From an uncultured bacterium (lineage in GTDB: Bacteria; Bacteroidota; Bacteroidia; Bacteroidales; Bacteroidaceae): DNA of 64,000 nt. A model generated the notes under the pieces. It ran no database searches, was not told the DNA's origin, and saw only the letters and a list, made by a program, of their open reading frames with translations. The position numbers and the translations under genes are program-made. The stretch is taken from assembly GCA_905215345.1 (NCBI GenBank), contig CAJMPR010000002.1, forward strand, positions 124,001 through 188,000, written 5' to 3'. Of the stretch, positions 17,854-26,530 are shown piece by piece; position 1 is the first letter of the stretch; each line of letters opens with the position of its first letter.

Positions 17854-19671
17854 ATGGTACAAATGAAACTAAGAAATATCATATTATCTACGGTTCTGTT
17901 GGCTACTCTTTCAGCGTGCGAGGATATGTTCGAACCTGCCAAAGAGAATAACCGAGGCATTGAAGAAATGCTCTCAGATCCCAATTATGCAGCCGGATTA
18001 CTGGGGTATGGTTATGCTATGCTGCCGTATGAGAATTCAAGCGTAAGTGATGTGGCTACAGACGATGCGGTAACCAATGACAAGGGAAGCAATTACTCAA
18101 AAATGGCTCTTGGCACATGGGCGTCAAACAATAATCCTATGGAGCAGTGGCAAGCCCGTAAGGCGGCTATACAATATCTCAATACATTCCTGAGTATTGT
18201 AGATCAGGTGAGTTGGGCGGAAAATGAGGTTACGAATAAGATGTTCATTGATAAACTCAGTGGAGAAGCTTATGCATTGCGTGCTTTGAACTATTATTAT
18301 CTGCTGATGGCTCATGGTGGTTGGACGGCAGACGGGCAATTATTGGGTGTACCAATACTTCTTGAACCGGAAAATAGCAGTTCCGATTTCAATCAGGCAC
18401 GTGCTTCTTTCAGTGATTGTGTGAAGCAAATATTTGAGGACTTGAAGCTGGCATCCGATCTTTTGCCGTTGGATTATGAAAATATCAGCAGTGATGCCGA
18501 TGTACCTGCCAAGTATAAAGAAATCGGTGCTAAGTTAGGTAATTACAATCTTGTCTTCGGTACTTATCAGCGCGGCCGTTTCACAGCAAGAATTGCTGAA
18601 GCTGTCAAGGCACAAGTGGCATTGCTTGCTGCCAGTCCTGCGTACAGAGAGGGATCGGAAATTACTTCGGAAGCTGCTGCAAACTATGCGGCTACCGTAC
18701 TGAACCGTATCGGTGGAGTGGCAGGGCTTGATCCTAAAGGCAACACTTGGTACATGAATACAAGTGTACTTGACGGTTTAGGTTCGGGCGAAGTTACTGC
18801 CGAAATACTTTGGAGAGGAAATAAAAGTAACGGAACCCAAGATTGGGATATGGGTATCAAGCAAGAAAAAGATAATTTCCCCCCTACATTTTATGGTAGC
18901 GGGCGTATCAACCCTACTCAGAATCTGGTAGATGCTTTTCCTATGGCAAATGGTTATCCTATTGCTGATAAAGCTAATAGCGGCTATTCGGAAAGTACTC
19001 CTTATACAGGTCGTGACCCTCGTTTGGAGAAATATATTTTGTTCAACGGTACTAAATTTAAGGAGAAGACTATTATTACCGGCCTCTACCCCGATGCAGA
19101 CAATAAACAAGATAACGGACTGAACCAGTTGAGCACTTCTACGCGTACAGGCTATTATATGCGTAAGTTGTTGCGTGAAGATTGTAATGCCAATCCAAGT
19201 TCGCTCAATGCCAAATACCATATTCCTGTCCGTATTCGTTACACGGAGATATTCCTCGCTTATGCCGAAGCGGCCAATGATGCTTGGGGACCGACAGGTA
19301 AGGGTAACAATGCCTACAGTGCCTATGATGTAATTAAAGCTATTCGTGCCCGTGGCGGAGTAGGAACTGATAATGGAGACGCTTACTTGGAGAGTGTTAA
19401 GGGAGACAAGGATAAAATGGCTCAGCTTATCCGTAACGAACGTCGCATTGAACTTTGTTTTGAAAACAAGCGCTTTTGGGACATCCGTCGTTGGAAAATG
19501 CCTTTGGATGAGAAAGCTAAAGGTATGCAGATAGAGAAAGCGGGTGAGAGCTTAAATTATAAAGTGATTGAGGTGGAAGAGAGAAATTACAAAGATTATA
19601 TGTATTATGGTCCTGTTCCTTATAGCGAAATGTTGAAATGGAGTAATTTGCAACAAAATAAAGGATGGTAA
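17854..19671 (+). CDS. SusD-like surface glycan-binding lipoprotein (second copy)
   Basis: Partner of the second SusC. The signal peptide ends in a lipobox (LATLSAC) followed by EDMFEPAKEN, so it is a lipidated, probably surface-exposed protein. The RagB/SusD family signature is seen in GEAYALRALNYYYLLMAHGG, NPTQNLVDAFPMANGYPI, IRNERRIELCFENKRFWDIRRW and the C-terminal NLQQNKGW. 605 residues. Start at 17854 or at the second Met (17863). It is clearly diverged from the first SusD, so the two pairs probably bind different xylan fragments; that is inference. Confidence 0.94.
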   Translation: MVQMKLRNIILSTVLLATLSACEDMFEPAKENNRGIEEMLSDPNYAAGLLGYGYAMLPYENSSVSDVATDDAVTNDKGSNYSKMALGTWASNNNPMEQWQARKAAIQYLNTFLSIVDQVSWAENEVTNKMFIDKLSGEAYALRALNYYYLLMAHGGWTADGQLLGVPILLEPENSSSDFNQARASFSDCVKQIFEDLKLASDLLPLDYENISSDADVPAKYKEIGAKLGNYNLVFGTYQRGRFTARIAEAVKAQVALLAASPAYREGSEITSEAAANYAATVLNRIGGVAGLDPKGNTWYMNTSVLDGLGSGEVTAEILWRGNKSNGTQDWDMGIKQEKDNFPPTFYGSGRINPTQNLVDAFPMANGYPIADKANSGYSESTPYTGRDPRLEKYILFNGTKFKEKTIITGLYPDADNKQDNGLNQLSTSTRTGYYMRKLLREDCNANPSSLNAKYHIPVRIRYTEIFLAYAEAANDAWGPTGKGNNAYSAYDVIKAIRARGGVGTDNGDAYLESVKGDKDKMAQLIRNERRIELCFENKRFWDIRRWKMPLDEKAKGMQIEKAGESLNYKVIEVEERNYKDYMYYGPVPYSEMLKWSNLQQNKGW

Positions 19672-19697
19672 TTTCATAATTGTAAAATGATAAAAAT

Positions 19698-20753
19698 ATG
19701 GAAATGAAACTATATAAATTATTAACTATAATGGCTTTTGGGGGCATGACATTTGCTTTTTCTTCATGTGAGAATGCAGATAAATCTTTCCCCGACTATG
19801 AGGGCGGTACTTCGGTGTATTTCGCCTATCAGTATCCGGTACGTACGATAGTGCTTGGCAATGATGAGATTGTGGATAATTCTCTTGACCGTCAGCATAA
19901 GTGTGCTATCTATGCTACTATGGGAGGAGCGTACGGTGGTAGAAATATTACCGTAGACATTGCCGTAGACAATACGCTTTGTGACAACCTCTATTTTGAA
20001 GACGGGATTACACCGATATTACCAATGCCTTCTGCCTATTATACGCTGGCCGGAGATAAAATAGATTATAAAGGTGAACATTGGGGAAATATAGAGGTAC
20101 AACTCACCGATGCTTTCTTTGCCGACGAAAAGGCGCTGGAATGCAATTATGTCATTCCTGTGGTAATGAAGAAACAGACCGGGGCAGACCGTATTCTGAC
20201 AGGTACTCCTGTTGTAGAAGGGGATACTCCGCAACGTACTAACTCCGATTATAATTATTGGAGTGTATTTCCGAAGGATTATGTTCTCTACTGTGTGAAG
20301 TATATGAATCCGTGGCATGCTTCTTACCTGCGTCGTGGACTAGATAAGATTACAGAGAATGGAGTAGTAACGACCTCTGTACGTCATGCTCAGTCTGTGG
20401 AGAAGGATGAAGTTTGCGGTATTACTACCCGTTCGTTGAAGGTATCTGTCTTTCCTGTTAGTACGAAAACTGCGGACGGTACTACTGTGAATTGTGACCT
20501 GTTGTTGACATTTAATGATAACAACGAATGTACCGTTACTTCAGGTACAACTGGAATTTCGGCAACCGGTTCCGGTAAGTTTGTAGAAGACGGAGAGAAA
20601 AAAGCATGGGGAAACAAAGATCGGGATGCTATCTATCTCGAATATAACGTAGATTTTGGGACGAAACAGATTGCTACGAAAGATACGTTGGTGCTGCAGA
20701 CGCGCGGAACGAACAAGATAGAAACTTTTGTCCCTAAGTATCTCGTCAATTGA
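19698..20753 (+). CDS. DUF1735/DUF5627-type surface glycan-binding lipoprotein
   Basis: A 351-residue lipoprotein with lipobox (MTFAFSSC then ENADKSFPDYEGG). The N-terminal part (about 30-150: VYFAYQYPVRTIVLG, and IPVVMKKQTGAD near 150-160) resembles the DUF1735 beta-sandwich, and the rest (DYVLYCVKYMNPWHASYLRRG to the end) resembles DUF5627. Proteins of this layout follow SusD in xylan loci and act as surface glycan-binding proteins rather than enzymes; no catalytic motif is visible. It lies 26 bp after the second SusD. Start at 19698 or the Met at 19704. Function by position and family is likely; direct xylan binding is inferred. Confidence 0.8.
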   Translation: MEMKLYKLLTIMAFGGMTFAFSSCENADKSFPDYEGGTSVYFAYQYPVRTIVLGNDEIVDNSLDRQHKCAIYATMGGAYGGRNITVDIAVDNTLCDNLYFEDGITPILPMPSAYYTLAGDKIDYKGEHWGNIEVQLTDAFFADEKALECNYVIPVVMKKQTGADRILTGTPVVEGDTPQRTNSDYNYWSVFPKDYVLYCVKYMNPWHASYLRRGLDKITENGVVTTSVRHAQSVEKDEVCGITTRSLKVSVFPVSTKTADGTTVNCDLLLTFNDNNECTVTSGTTGISATGSGKFVEDGEKKAWGNKDRDAIYLEYNVDFGTKQIATKDTLVLQTRGTNKIETFVPKYLVN

Positions 20754-20813
20754 ACGGAAACGTTTAAACGACCAATTAACATAATATTGGATAATAACTA
20801 AAAATATTCAATC

Positions 20814-21221
20814 ATGAAAAAACTTTTAATATCTATATTTTTATGTCTTCCTCTTCTGCTTTGGGCACAAAGCGGACCGGCTGTCAATATCACGGGAAGT
20901 TATACCGCAGTGTTATATGACCCTGCTACGCCTTCTATAACGGCTGATTTAGATAACCATATGTATCTGAATGCCTTGTCCGGATTTGTCCGTATCGTAA
21001 TGGACGTGCCGGATAGTTCATTGCATTATGAATGGGAAGCTTATTCTTCGGATGGTTCGGAGGTTTCTTTGCAATATTCTGGATTACATAATGAGCGTTA
21101 TCTGAGCTTGAACGGTACGCCCAGAAGTGTAACAATACGTGTATTGTTGAAGAAGGATACAGGTCCGAATTATGTGGTGAATGATAGAAGTTTTACATTT
21201 ACCACTTATCGTTACCCTTGA
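20814..21221 (+). CDS. Small secreted protein of unknown function in the xylan operon
   Basis: A 135-residue protein I do not recognise. It has a clean signal peptide (MKKLLISIFLCLPLLLWAQS), so the mature protein is about 115 residues. It lacks a lipobox Cys. The mature part is rich in beta-prone stretches (FVRIVMDVPDSSLHYEWEAY, TIRVLLKKDTG) and ends FTFTTYRYP, suggesting one small beta-sandwich in the periplasm. It sits 60 bp after the DUF5627 lipoprotein and 49 bp before the GH10 start, so it belongs to the operon. No catalytic residues are evident. An accessory binding or folding role is possible but unsupported. Confidence 0.75.
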   Translation: MKKLLISIFLCLPLLLWAQSGPAVNITGSYTAVLYDPATPSITADLDNHMYLNALSGFVRIVMDVPDSSLHYEWEAYSSDGSEVSLQYSGLHNERYLSLNGTPRSVTIRVLLKKDTGPNYVVNDRSFTFTTYRYP

Positions 21222-21270
21222 TTGCATATTGACGAAAAGAATAAGAAATATGTTAATAAATGATTATACA

Positions 21271-23433
21271 ATGAAAACAATTAAATACTCATTATCCTTG
21301 GGTTTATTGCTGTTGCTTGCCTCTTGTGCCGATGAAACGTTTGTCGACTTCAAGACGGAGAAACCGGAAAGTATTGCCCAGTATGAATATCTCAATGCAT
21401 ACGACGCATTGAAAACGTATATAGACCGTACTGCCCATCCCGACTTTAAGTTGGGAGCGGGCATCACGGCGAGTGAGTTCTTGAAAGGAGAAATGGTGCG
21501 TAGCGTGGCTGTTGCTAATTTTGATGAAATGGTAGCAGGTAATGCAATGAAATATGCATCGTGTGTAGCAAATGACGGAACAATGGACTTTGCCACAGTG
21601 ACAAAGTTTGTGGAAGCTGCCAAAGTTGCGGGCTTGGGTGTCTACGGTCATACGCTTTGTTGGCATTCGCAGCAGAATAACAAGTATCTGAATTCATTGA
21701 TTAAAGATAAAGAGATAGATGTAGATCCTGATGCGAAAGTTGATATCGAGGACTATGTAGTGGATTACTCTAAAGATCCTTACACTTTCTGGCAGCAAAT
21801 AGATAAGTCACTAGAAGGAACAGCTAGTATCGGAAAGAATGATGCCGAGGGTTGCCTTGAGATTAAAACTTCTGTTGCCGCTACACAGAATTACTTTATG
21901 CAGTATTTTACTGCTGACGGTCTTCCAACTGTTAAAGATAAAGAGTATAAGTTGAAAATGATGATAAAGGGCTCCAGTAAAGGTCAGCTTACTGTTGGTG
22001 TAGGTCCTTGGTCAGGTAGAGCAGAAGGTGGTAAATTTGATTTCGATACAGAATGGAAAGAATATGAGTTTGCTTTCAAGGCGATGGCCGATGGTGGTCA
22101 CGTGATGACTCAATCTGGGCTTTTTGTAGGAACTATTCAAATTAAGTATGTTAAGATTACCCACTCAGAAGCTCCTGCTGTAGAAGTTGAACAAGAAAAG
22201 GTAATGCGAACTTACCAAGATGGTCCATTTCCATTCTATGCGATGGGTTGTGAACCTCCTGTTATAGATGGCTGTATACATTTTGTACCTAATGGTGAAT
22301 GGAGTCAATTCTTTGTTCTTCCTGGCGGTGAGAATAAACTTGACGAAGGAAATTATGTTTTTTATCTTGATATAAAGTCTTCTAAGGATGCATCCGGTGT
22401 AGATTTAACTATACAGAATGGTTGGGGAGCAGGGAGTCAGCAGATAACAGCTTCTGTTCCTATTAAGGCAGGTAGTCATGTTGTTAAGTTGAACTTCTCT
22501 AATGTTGTAGGTGGCAATTACGATGTTATTCTTAAACCACAGACTGCTGATGCAACACTTGATGTTAAGTCAGTAAAGGTTTGTCAGATTGTCAAGATGA
22601 ATTCTATTCCTTTAACACCCGAAGAAAAAGCAGAAAAGCTGACCAACGAACTTGAACGTTGGATCAAAGGCATGATGGAAGCTTGCGGTGGCTATGTAAA
22701 AGCATGGGATGTCGTGAATGAGCCTGTTTCAGGTGGTGGCGATGATGGTAATGGAAATTATGCCCTTCAATCAGCTACTAATCCGGATGACAATGGAGTA
22801 GGTGGTCAAAACTTCTATTGGCAAGACTTCTTAGGTAATGACTTTGCTCGTATTCCAATTAAGTTTGCTCGTAAGTATTTTGCAGAGTATGGTGGTAACG
22901 CATCTGACTTGAAACTTTTCATTAACGATTACAATTTAGAATCTTGGTGGGACGATAACAAGAAAGTGAAGAGCTTGATTAAATGGATTGAACGTTGGGA
23001 ATCTGACGGTGAAACCAAGATTGATGGTATTGGTACGCAGATGCATGTTAGCTATATCATCAATGAGGAAGACCAGAAACGTCAAGAAGCATCTATTGTT
23101 AAGATGTTCGAGTTATTGGCTGCAAGTGGTAAACTGATTAAGATTACAGAATTAGATATGGGCATTGTAGAAAAAGCATTCGGTGAAGGCGTTAAAACTG
23201 AACTGGTTACTTTCGAGCAACATCAAAAGATGTCCGACTTCTACAAATTCATCATTCAGAAGTATTTCGAAATCATTCCGGTTGCTCAGCAATATGGTAT
23301 TACGCAGTGGGCTACTACAGACAGTCCTGCGGATTCCGGTTGGAGAAAAGGTCAGCCCATAGGTCTTTGGGATTTGAACTATAATCGTAAACCTGCTTAT
23401 GCTGGTTTTACTGATGGTTTGGCTGGTAAATAA
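21271..23433 (+). CDS. GH10 endo-beta-1,4-xylanase with two CBM4-like modules inserted in the catalytic domain
   Basis: Surface endo-xylanase cutting the xylan backbone. Lipoprotein signal (LLLLLASC, then ADETFVDFK). The GH10 barrel starts at about residue 50 (TAHPDFKLGAGITASEF) and reaches YGHTLCWHSQQN near 124. It is then interrupted by about 300 residues with two beta-sandwich modules (about 165-300 and 312-445), and resumes with the acid/base Glu484 in WDVVNEP and nucleophile Glu627 in ITELDMG. Such a split GH10 with CBM4-like inserts is known from Prevotella and Bacteroides xylan loci. I place the start at 21271 (MKTIKYSLS); 30 upstream in-frame codons overlap the preceding gene and do not form a signal peptide. 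Followed by a hairpin. Confidence 0.95.
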   Translation: MKTIKYSLSLGLLLLLASCADETFVDFKTEKPESIAQYEYLNAYDALKTYIDRTAHPDFKLGAGITASEFLKGEMVRSVAVANFDEMVAGNAMKYASCVANDGTMDFATVTKFVEAAKVAGLGVYGHTLCWHSQQNNKYLNSLIKDKEIDVDPDAKVDIEDYVVDYSKDPYTFWQQIDKSLEGTASIGKNDAEGCLEIKTSVAATQNYFMQYFTADGLPTVKDKEYKLKMMIKGSSKGQLTVGVGPWSGRAEGGKFDFDTEWKEYEFAFKAMADGGHVMTQSGLFVGTIQIKYVKITHSEAPAVEVEQEKVMRTYQDGPFPFYAMGCEPPVIDGCIHFVPNGEWSQFFVLPGGENKLDEGNYVFYLDIKSSKDASGVDLTIQNGWGAGSQQITASVPIKAGSHVVKLNFSNVVGGNYDVILKPQTADATLDVKSVKVCQIVKMNSIPLTPEEKAEKLTNELERWIKGMMEACGGYVKAWDVVNEPVSGGGDDGNGNYALQSATNPDDNGVGGQNFYWQDFLGNDFARIPIKFARKYFAEYGGNASDLKLFINDYNLESWWDDNKKVKSLIKWIERWESDGETKIDGIGTQMHVSYIINEEDQKRQEASIVKMFELLAASGKLIKITELDMGIVEKAFGEGVKTELVTFEQHQKMSDFYKFIIQKYFEIIPVAQQYGITQWATTDSPADSGWRKGQPIGLWDLNYNRKPAYAGFTDGLAGK

Positions 23434-23450
23434 TAGAGTTCTATAAGAGG

Positions 23451-23484
23451 AGGCGGCGGGATTCGCAGGACGAAACCGTCGCCT
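23451..23484 (+). terminator. Hairpin after the CBM-containing GH10 gene
   Basis: A 9-bp arm pair with one mismatch (AGGCGGCGG at 23451-23459 against CCGTCGCCT at 23476-23484), followed by TTATAACTTT. It looks like a partial terminator or a 3'-end stabiliser inside the operon, 29 bp before the next gene. Confidence 0.55.
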
Positions 23485-23512
23485 TTATAACTTTATTAAA
23501 AATTGAATTACA

Positions 23513-24259
23513 ATGAAAAATATTTTATTTGTTTTAAGTTTGATTCTTTGGTGCAGTTGTAGTAATGACTTGCTGGAAACCATAGAAAGTAATGAAGAAG
23601 TAATGACTAGAGCTACTTCTTCAGATGGTTATTACTTTGGTAATTCTTCAAATACACCATTAACTGATATAGTGGTTAATAATGAAGGTGTTTCTCATCA
23701 AAGCTGTTATACAATATTATCCTATCAAGAAACTGGTGGTACTTTTGCAGATATAGACCCTCAAATCCTAAGTGCACCGTCTTGGATAAGTATTGACTGT
23801 CAACATGTATATTATAAAACATACGTTATATTCGTTACTGTAGAAGCAAATACATCTAATGAAAGATACGGTTATGTCTCTTTAAAGCAGCCGGGATCCA
23901 ATAATACATTATCTTTTGGAATAGTTCAAGACAGTTATAATAATAATGCGTATATAACGGCTGAAAAATTGTCATTAGGACGTTTTAAAATTAAAGTCTC
24001 AACACAGTACCCGGTAAAATCAGGTACGGTATTCTTTGTTTATTATTCAACTTTTAATGGTAAAGATACTGGTTCAGCATTTACAATGCTCACTGTGTTA
24101 CCAGGAGAAAGTAATGCCTTTACTACCATTGATCATAGTAAGGAAGAAATTTATGGTAATTATTTTTCTATTACTATGACTGATGTTAAATGTTATCCCG
24201 ATACATCTGTTGATAAATATCATTATGTAACCAATATTGATAATAGTGGTCTTCGATAA
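23513..24259 (+). CDS. BACON-like lipoprotein of unknown function
   Basis: A 248-residue protein I cannot assign to a named family. The signal ends in a lipobox (LILWCSC, then SNDLLETIESNEEV), giving a probably surface-exposed lipoprotein. The middle (about residues 85-145) has a BACON-like pattern: APSWISI, VEANTSNERYGYVSLKQPG, SFGIVQD. The C-terminal part (150-248) is another beta-rich stretch. It is far more AT-rich than its neighbours (15 of 60 G/C in 24121-24180) and is bracketed by hairpins, so it may be a late insertion with separate expression. BACON domains usually bind glycans or mucin; here that is only a guess. Confidence 0.7.
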   Translation: MKNILFVLSLILWCSCSNDLLETIESNEEVMTRATSSDGYYFGNSSNTPLTDIVVNNEGVSHQSCYTILSYQETGGTFADIDPQILSAPSWISIDCQHVYYKTYVIFVTVEANTSNERYGYVSLKQPGSNNTLSFGIVQDSYNNNAYITAEKLSLGRFKIKVSTQYPVKSGTVFFVYYSTFNGKDTGSAFTMLTVLPGESNAFTTIDHSKEEIYGNYFSITMTDVKCYPDTSVDKYHYVTNIDNSGLR

Positions 24260-24337
24260 ACAGTGTGAAAAAATAAGTGACTTATAGTTTTGTTCGTTAT
24301 TGGTAATTAGATTAGTATATTAGGTTAGTTAATTCGG

Positions 24338-24371
24338 TAAGGTTGTGCCGTGAGGCACAGCCTTATCTTTT
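24338..24371 (+). terminator. Terminator or attenuator hairpin inside the main xylan operon
   Basis: A 12-bp stem with one G-U pair (TAAGGTTGTGCC at 24338-24349, loop GTGA, GGCACAGCCTTA at 24354-24365), then TCTTTT. This is the strongest hairpin between 7951 and 27640 and may reduce transcription into the GH5 and second GH10. The rest of the gap to 24505 (about 130 bp) shows no convincing promoter. Confidence 0.7.
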
Positions 24372-24504
24372 CAAAACAATTTGATGGAAACTTTTCAGAA
24401 CTTATTAGTTCTGTGATACCGATGAAAAAGAGAACAACATTGTTAAAAATACCGAAGGATGTGATTAGTATTAAAAATTAGGAAAACATTTAATTGAAAA
24501 AACC

Positions 24505-26484
24505 ATGAAAAATGTAGTAAGCCTTCTTTTATTCTTGTGCGTGTTTCTTTCCGCTTGTTCAGATGATTTGATGCAGGAGGAATTAAACCCTGAACCTCCC
24601 AAGCCTGATGTGGAAGAACCGGAATCCGACAATAGTTCGGGAAATAACGGAAATAATCAATACAGTGTGTTACCCACTCTGAGTGTGGTAGGTCGTTATC
24701 TGAAAAATGAAAAGGGAGAAATCATTAATCTGCATGGTTTCACGCAGACTTATAGCCCTTTCTTTAATAATAATGCTTGGAATAATTATGATATGCAGGG
24801 CTGTCTTAATTATAACAAAAGTATGGTGGACGGAATTCTGTCTGCCGGATGGAAGTTTAACTTTGTTCGAATGCACCTCGACCCTTATTGGAGCGATGAT
24901 CCTGCTATGCAGTCTGTGCGGTATGAGGGGCACGAACGTTTCTCCGAAACCCGTTTCCGGAAGTATCTTGATGAATTGTTTGTACCGATGGCGGAATATT
25001 TTATGTCCAAAGGTATGTATGTGGTGATGCGTCCACCGGGTGTATGTCCCAGTGAAGCGCCCTATCAGGGTATTGAGTTGGGAGACTCTTATCAGCAGTT
25101 TCTACTTAAGGTATGGAATATCGTTTCGCAACATCCCAAATTGAAAAATAATACGGGTATTATGTTCGAACTTGCCAATGAACCAGTCAGGATAAAAGGC
25201 ACGGACGGTACTTATGGAAGTACGGGCGACGGACACTTCCGGAACCTTCAACTTTATTTCCAAGCCATAGTCGATAAGATACGTACCAACTGCCGTAATA
25301 TCATTTGGGTACCGGGATTGTCTTATCAGTCGTCCTATGCCGGTTATGCTACCCACCGTATTGAAGGTGAAAATATTGGTTTTGCCGTGCATTGTTATCC
25401 CGGTTGGTATGGTAGTGATGCCGAGGAGGATAGCGGTGAAGGTATAGGTTCGTCAACGGGAGGAGGTTATGAAAGCTTCCAACGTGGTTGGGACGCACAA
25501 GTAGGGCCTGTGGCGGCTTTTGCTCCTGTCATGGTGACCGAAATAGATTGGGCACCCAAAAAGTACGATGCTACTTGGGGGAAAAGTATAACGGGAGTGG
25601 CAGGAAACAGGGGCTTCGGTGCCAACTTCAAATATATTGCCGATAATTCAGGTAATGTGTCCTGGCTTTTCTTTACCACGAGATCACATGAGTTGGCTGC
25701 ATTCAAAGATATACCGGGTACTCCCGGTAATTATACCTTCCTCAATGATCCCGAGGCTTGCCCGTGGGCTATTTACCATTGGTTTAAGGAGTATGCCGAT
25801 GGTACGGTAGTGAATGGTGCACCCGTAAGATTGGAACTCATGGGGCAGGAGGGAGCTTTGAGTCTGCCGATGGGTGGAGTGAATTATCTTAAAGTACGTG
25901 CTGTCTATTCCGATAGCTCTACGCGAATGGTTACGGCAGAAGCTGAAATCAACAGTTCCAATCCTTCTGTACTGGCTGTGGAACGGGCAGGTAAACTGGT
26001 AGGAGTTGCTCCGGGAAATGCCACGGTGACAGTGACTTATCAGCATCCTGTTACGAGAGCTTCCAGTGTGTTGACACTTGCCGTCACGGTTCTTCATCCT
26101 TTTGCGTTAACAAAAGAAGCCTTTAATCCCTCTATTTGGGAAAAAGGGAGTTTTGATGAAAATACCCGTACGTTGATTACCGGTCAGTATGGCTTTGGTG
26201 GTTGGCAATTCTCTTCCGGACTGAATCTTTCCGCCTATCGCACCATTACAGTTGAATTGGGCAATGATAATACAAGTAGCGTTTCTTTCCGTCTCTTTGA
26301 CAAGACCAGCTATTGGACAGAGCCTGCCAAATACGATTTCGGTTCCTCGCGTAAAATTACAGTAGACTTGCAAAATATGAAAGACGATGCTGGGGCGAAG
26401 ATTGATCCTTCCCATTTATACATCGTCGGATTCTGGTCTATGGGTAATAAACCGATTATTATAGACCGGATAAACTTGGAATGA
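24505..26484 (+). CDS. GH5 endo-xylanase (GH5_21-like) with Big_2 and C-terminal beta-sandwich domains
   Basis: Secreted lipoprotein glycanase. Lipobox in VFLSAC followed by SDDLMQEE and a Pro/Glu/Asn-rich linker to about residue 55. The GH5 barrel (about 60-440) has the acid/base Glu226 in ELANEP and nucleophile Glu346 in VTEIDW. Then come a bacterial Ig-like Big_2 segment (about 445-540: SSNPSVLAVERAGKLVGVAPGNATVTVTY) and a final beta-sandwich (about 540-659), probably carbohydrate-binding. In xylan loci this type is GH5 subfamily 21, an endo-xylanase; the subfamily is my inference from context and layout. It follows the internal hairpin and precedes the second GH10 by 46 bp. Confidence 0.88.
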   Translation: MKNVVSLLLFLCVFLSACSDDLMQEELNPEPPKPDVEEPESDNSSGNNGNNQYSVLPTLSVVGRYLKNEKGEIINLHGFTQTYSPFFNNNAWNNYDMQGCLNYNKSMVDGILSAGWKFNFVRMHLDPYWSDDPAMQSVRYEGHERFSETRFRKYLDELFVPMAEYFMSKGMYVVMRPPGVCPSEAPYQGIELGDSYQQFLLKVWNIVSQHPKLKNNTGIMFELANEPVRIKGTDGTYGSTGDGHFRNLQLYFQAIVDKIRTNCRNIIWVPGLSYQSSYAGYATHRIEGENIGFAVHCYPGWYGSDAEEDSGEGIGSSTGGGYESFQRGWDAQVGPVAAFAPVMVTEIDWAPKKYDATWGKSITGVAGNRGFGANFKYIADNSGNVSWLFFTTRSHELAAFKDIPGTPGNYTFLNDPEACPWAIYHWFKEYADGTVVNGAPVRLELMGQEGALSLPMGGVNYLKVRAVYSDSSTRMVTAEAEINSSNPSVLAVERAGKLVGVAPGNATVTVTYQHPVTRASSVLTLAVTVLHPFALTKEAFNPSIWEKGSFDENTRTLITGQYGFGGWQFSSGLNLSAYRTITVELGNDNTSSVSFRLFDKTSYWTEPAKYDFGSSRKITVDLQNMKDDAGAKIDPSHLYIVGFWSMGNKPIIIDRINLE

Positions 26485-26530
26485 CATCTATAAACCTCTA
26501 TTTTTTTAATAACTAATAAACAAAAAAGAC

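Noticed and set aside
21181..21270. Start of the first GH10 at 21181
   Set aside because: The extension overlaps the preceding gene by 41 bp and hides the lipoprotein signal peptide that begins at 21271.
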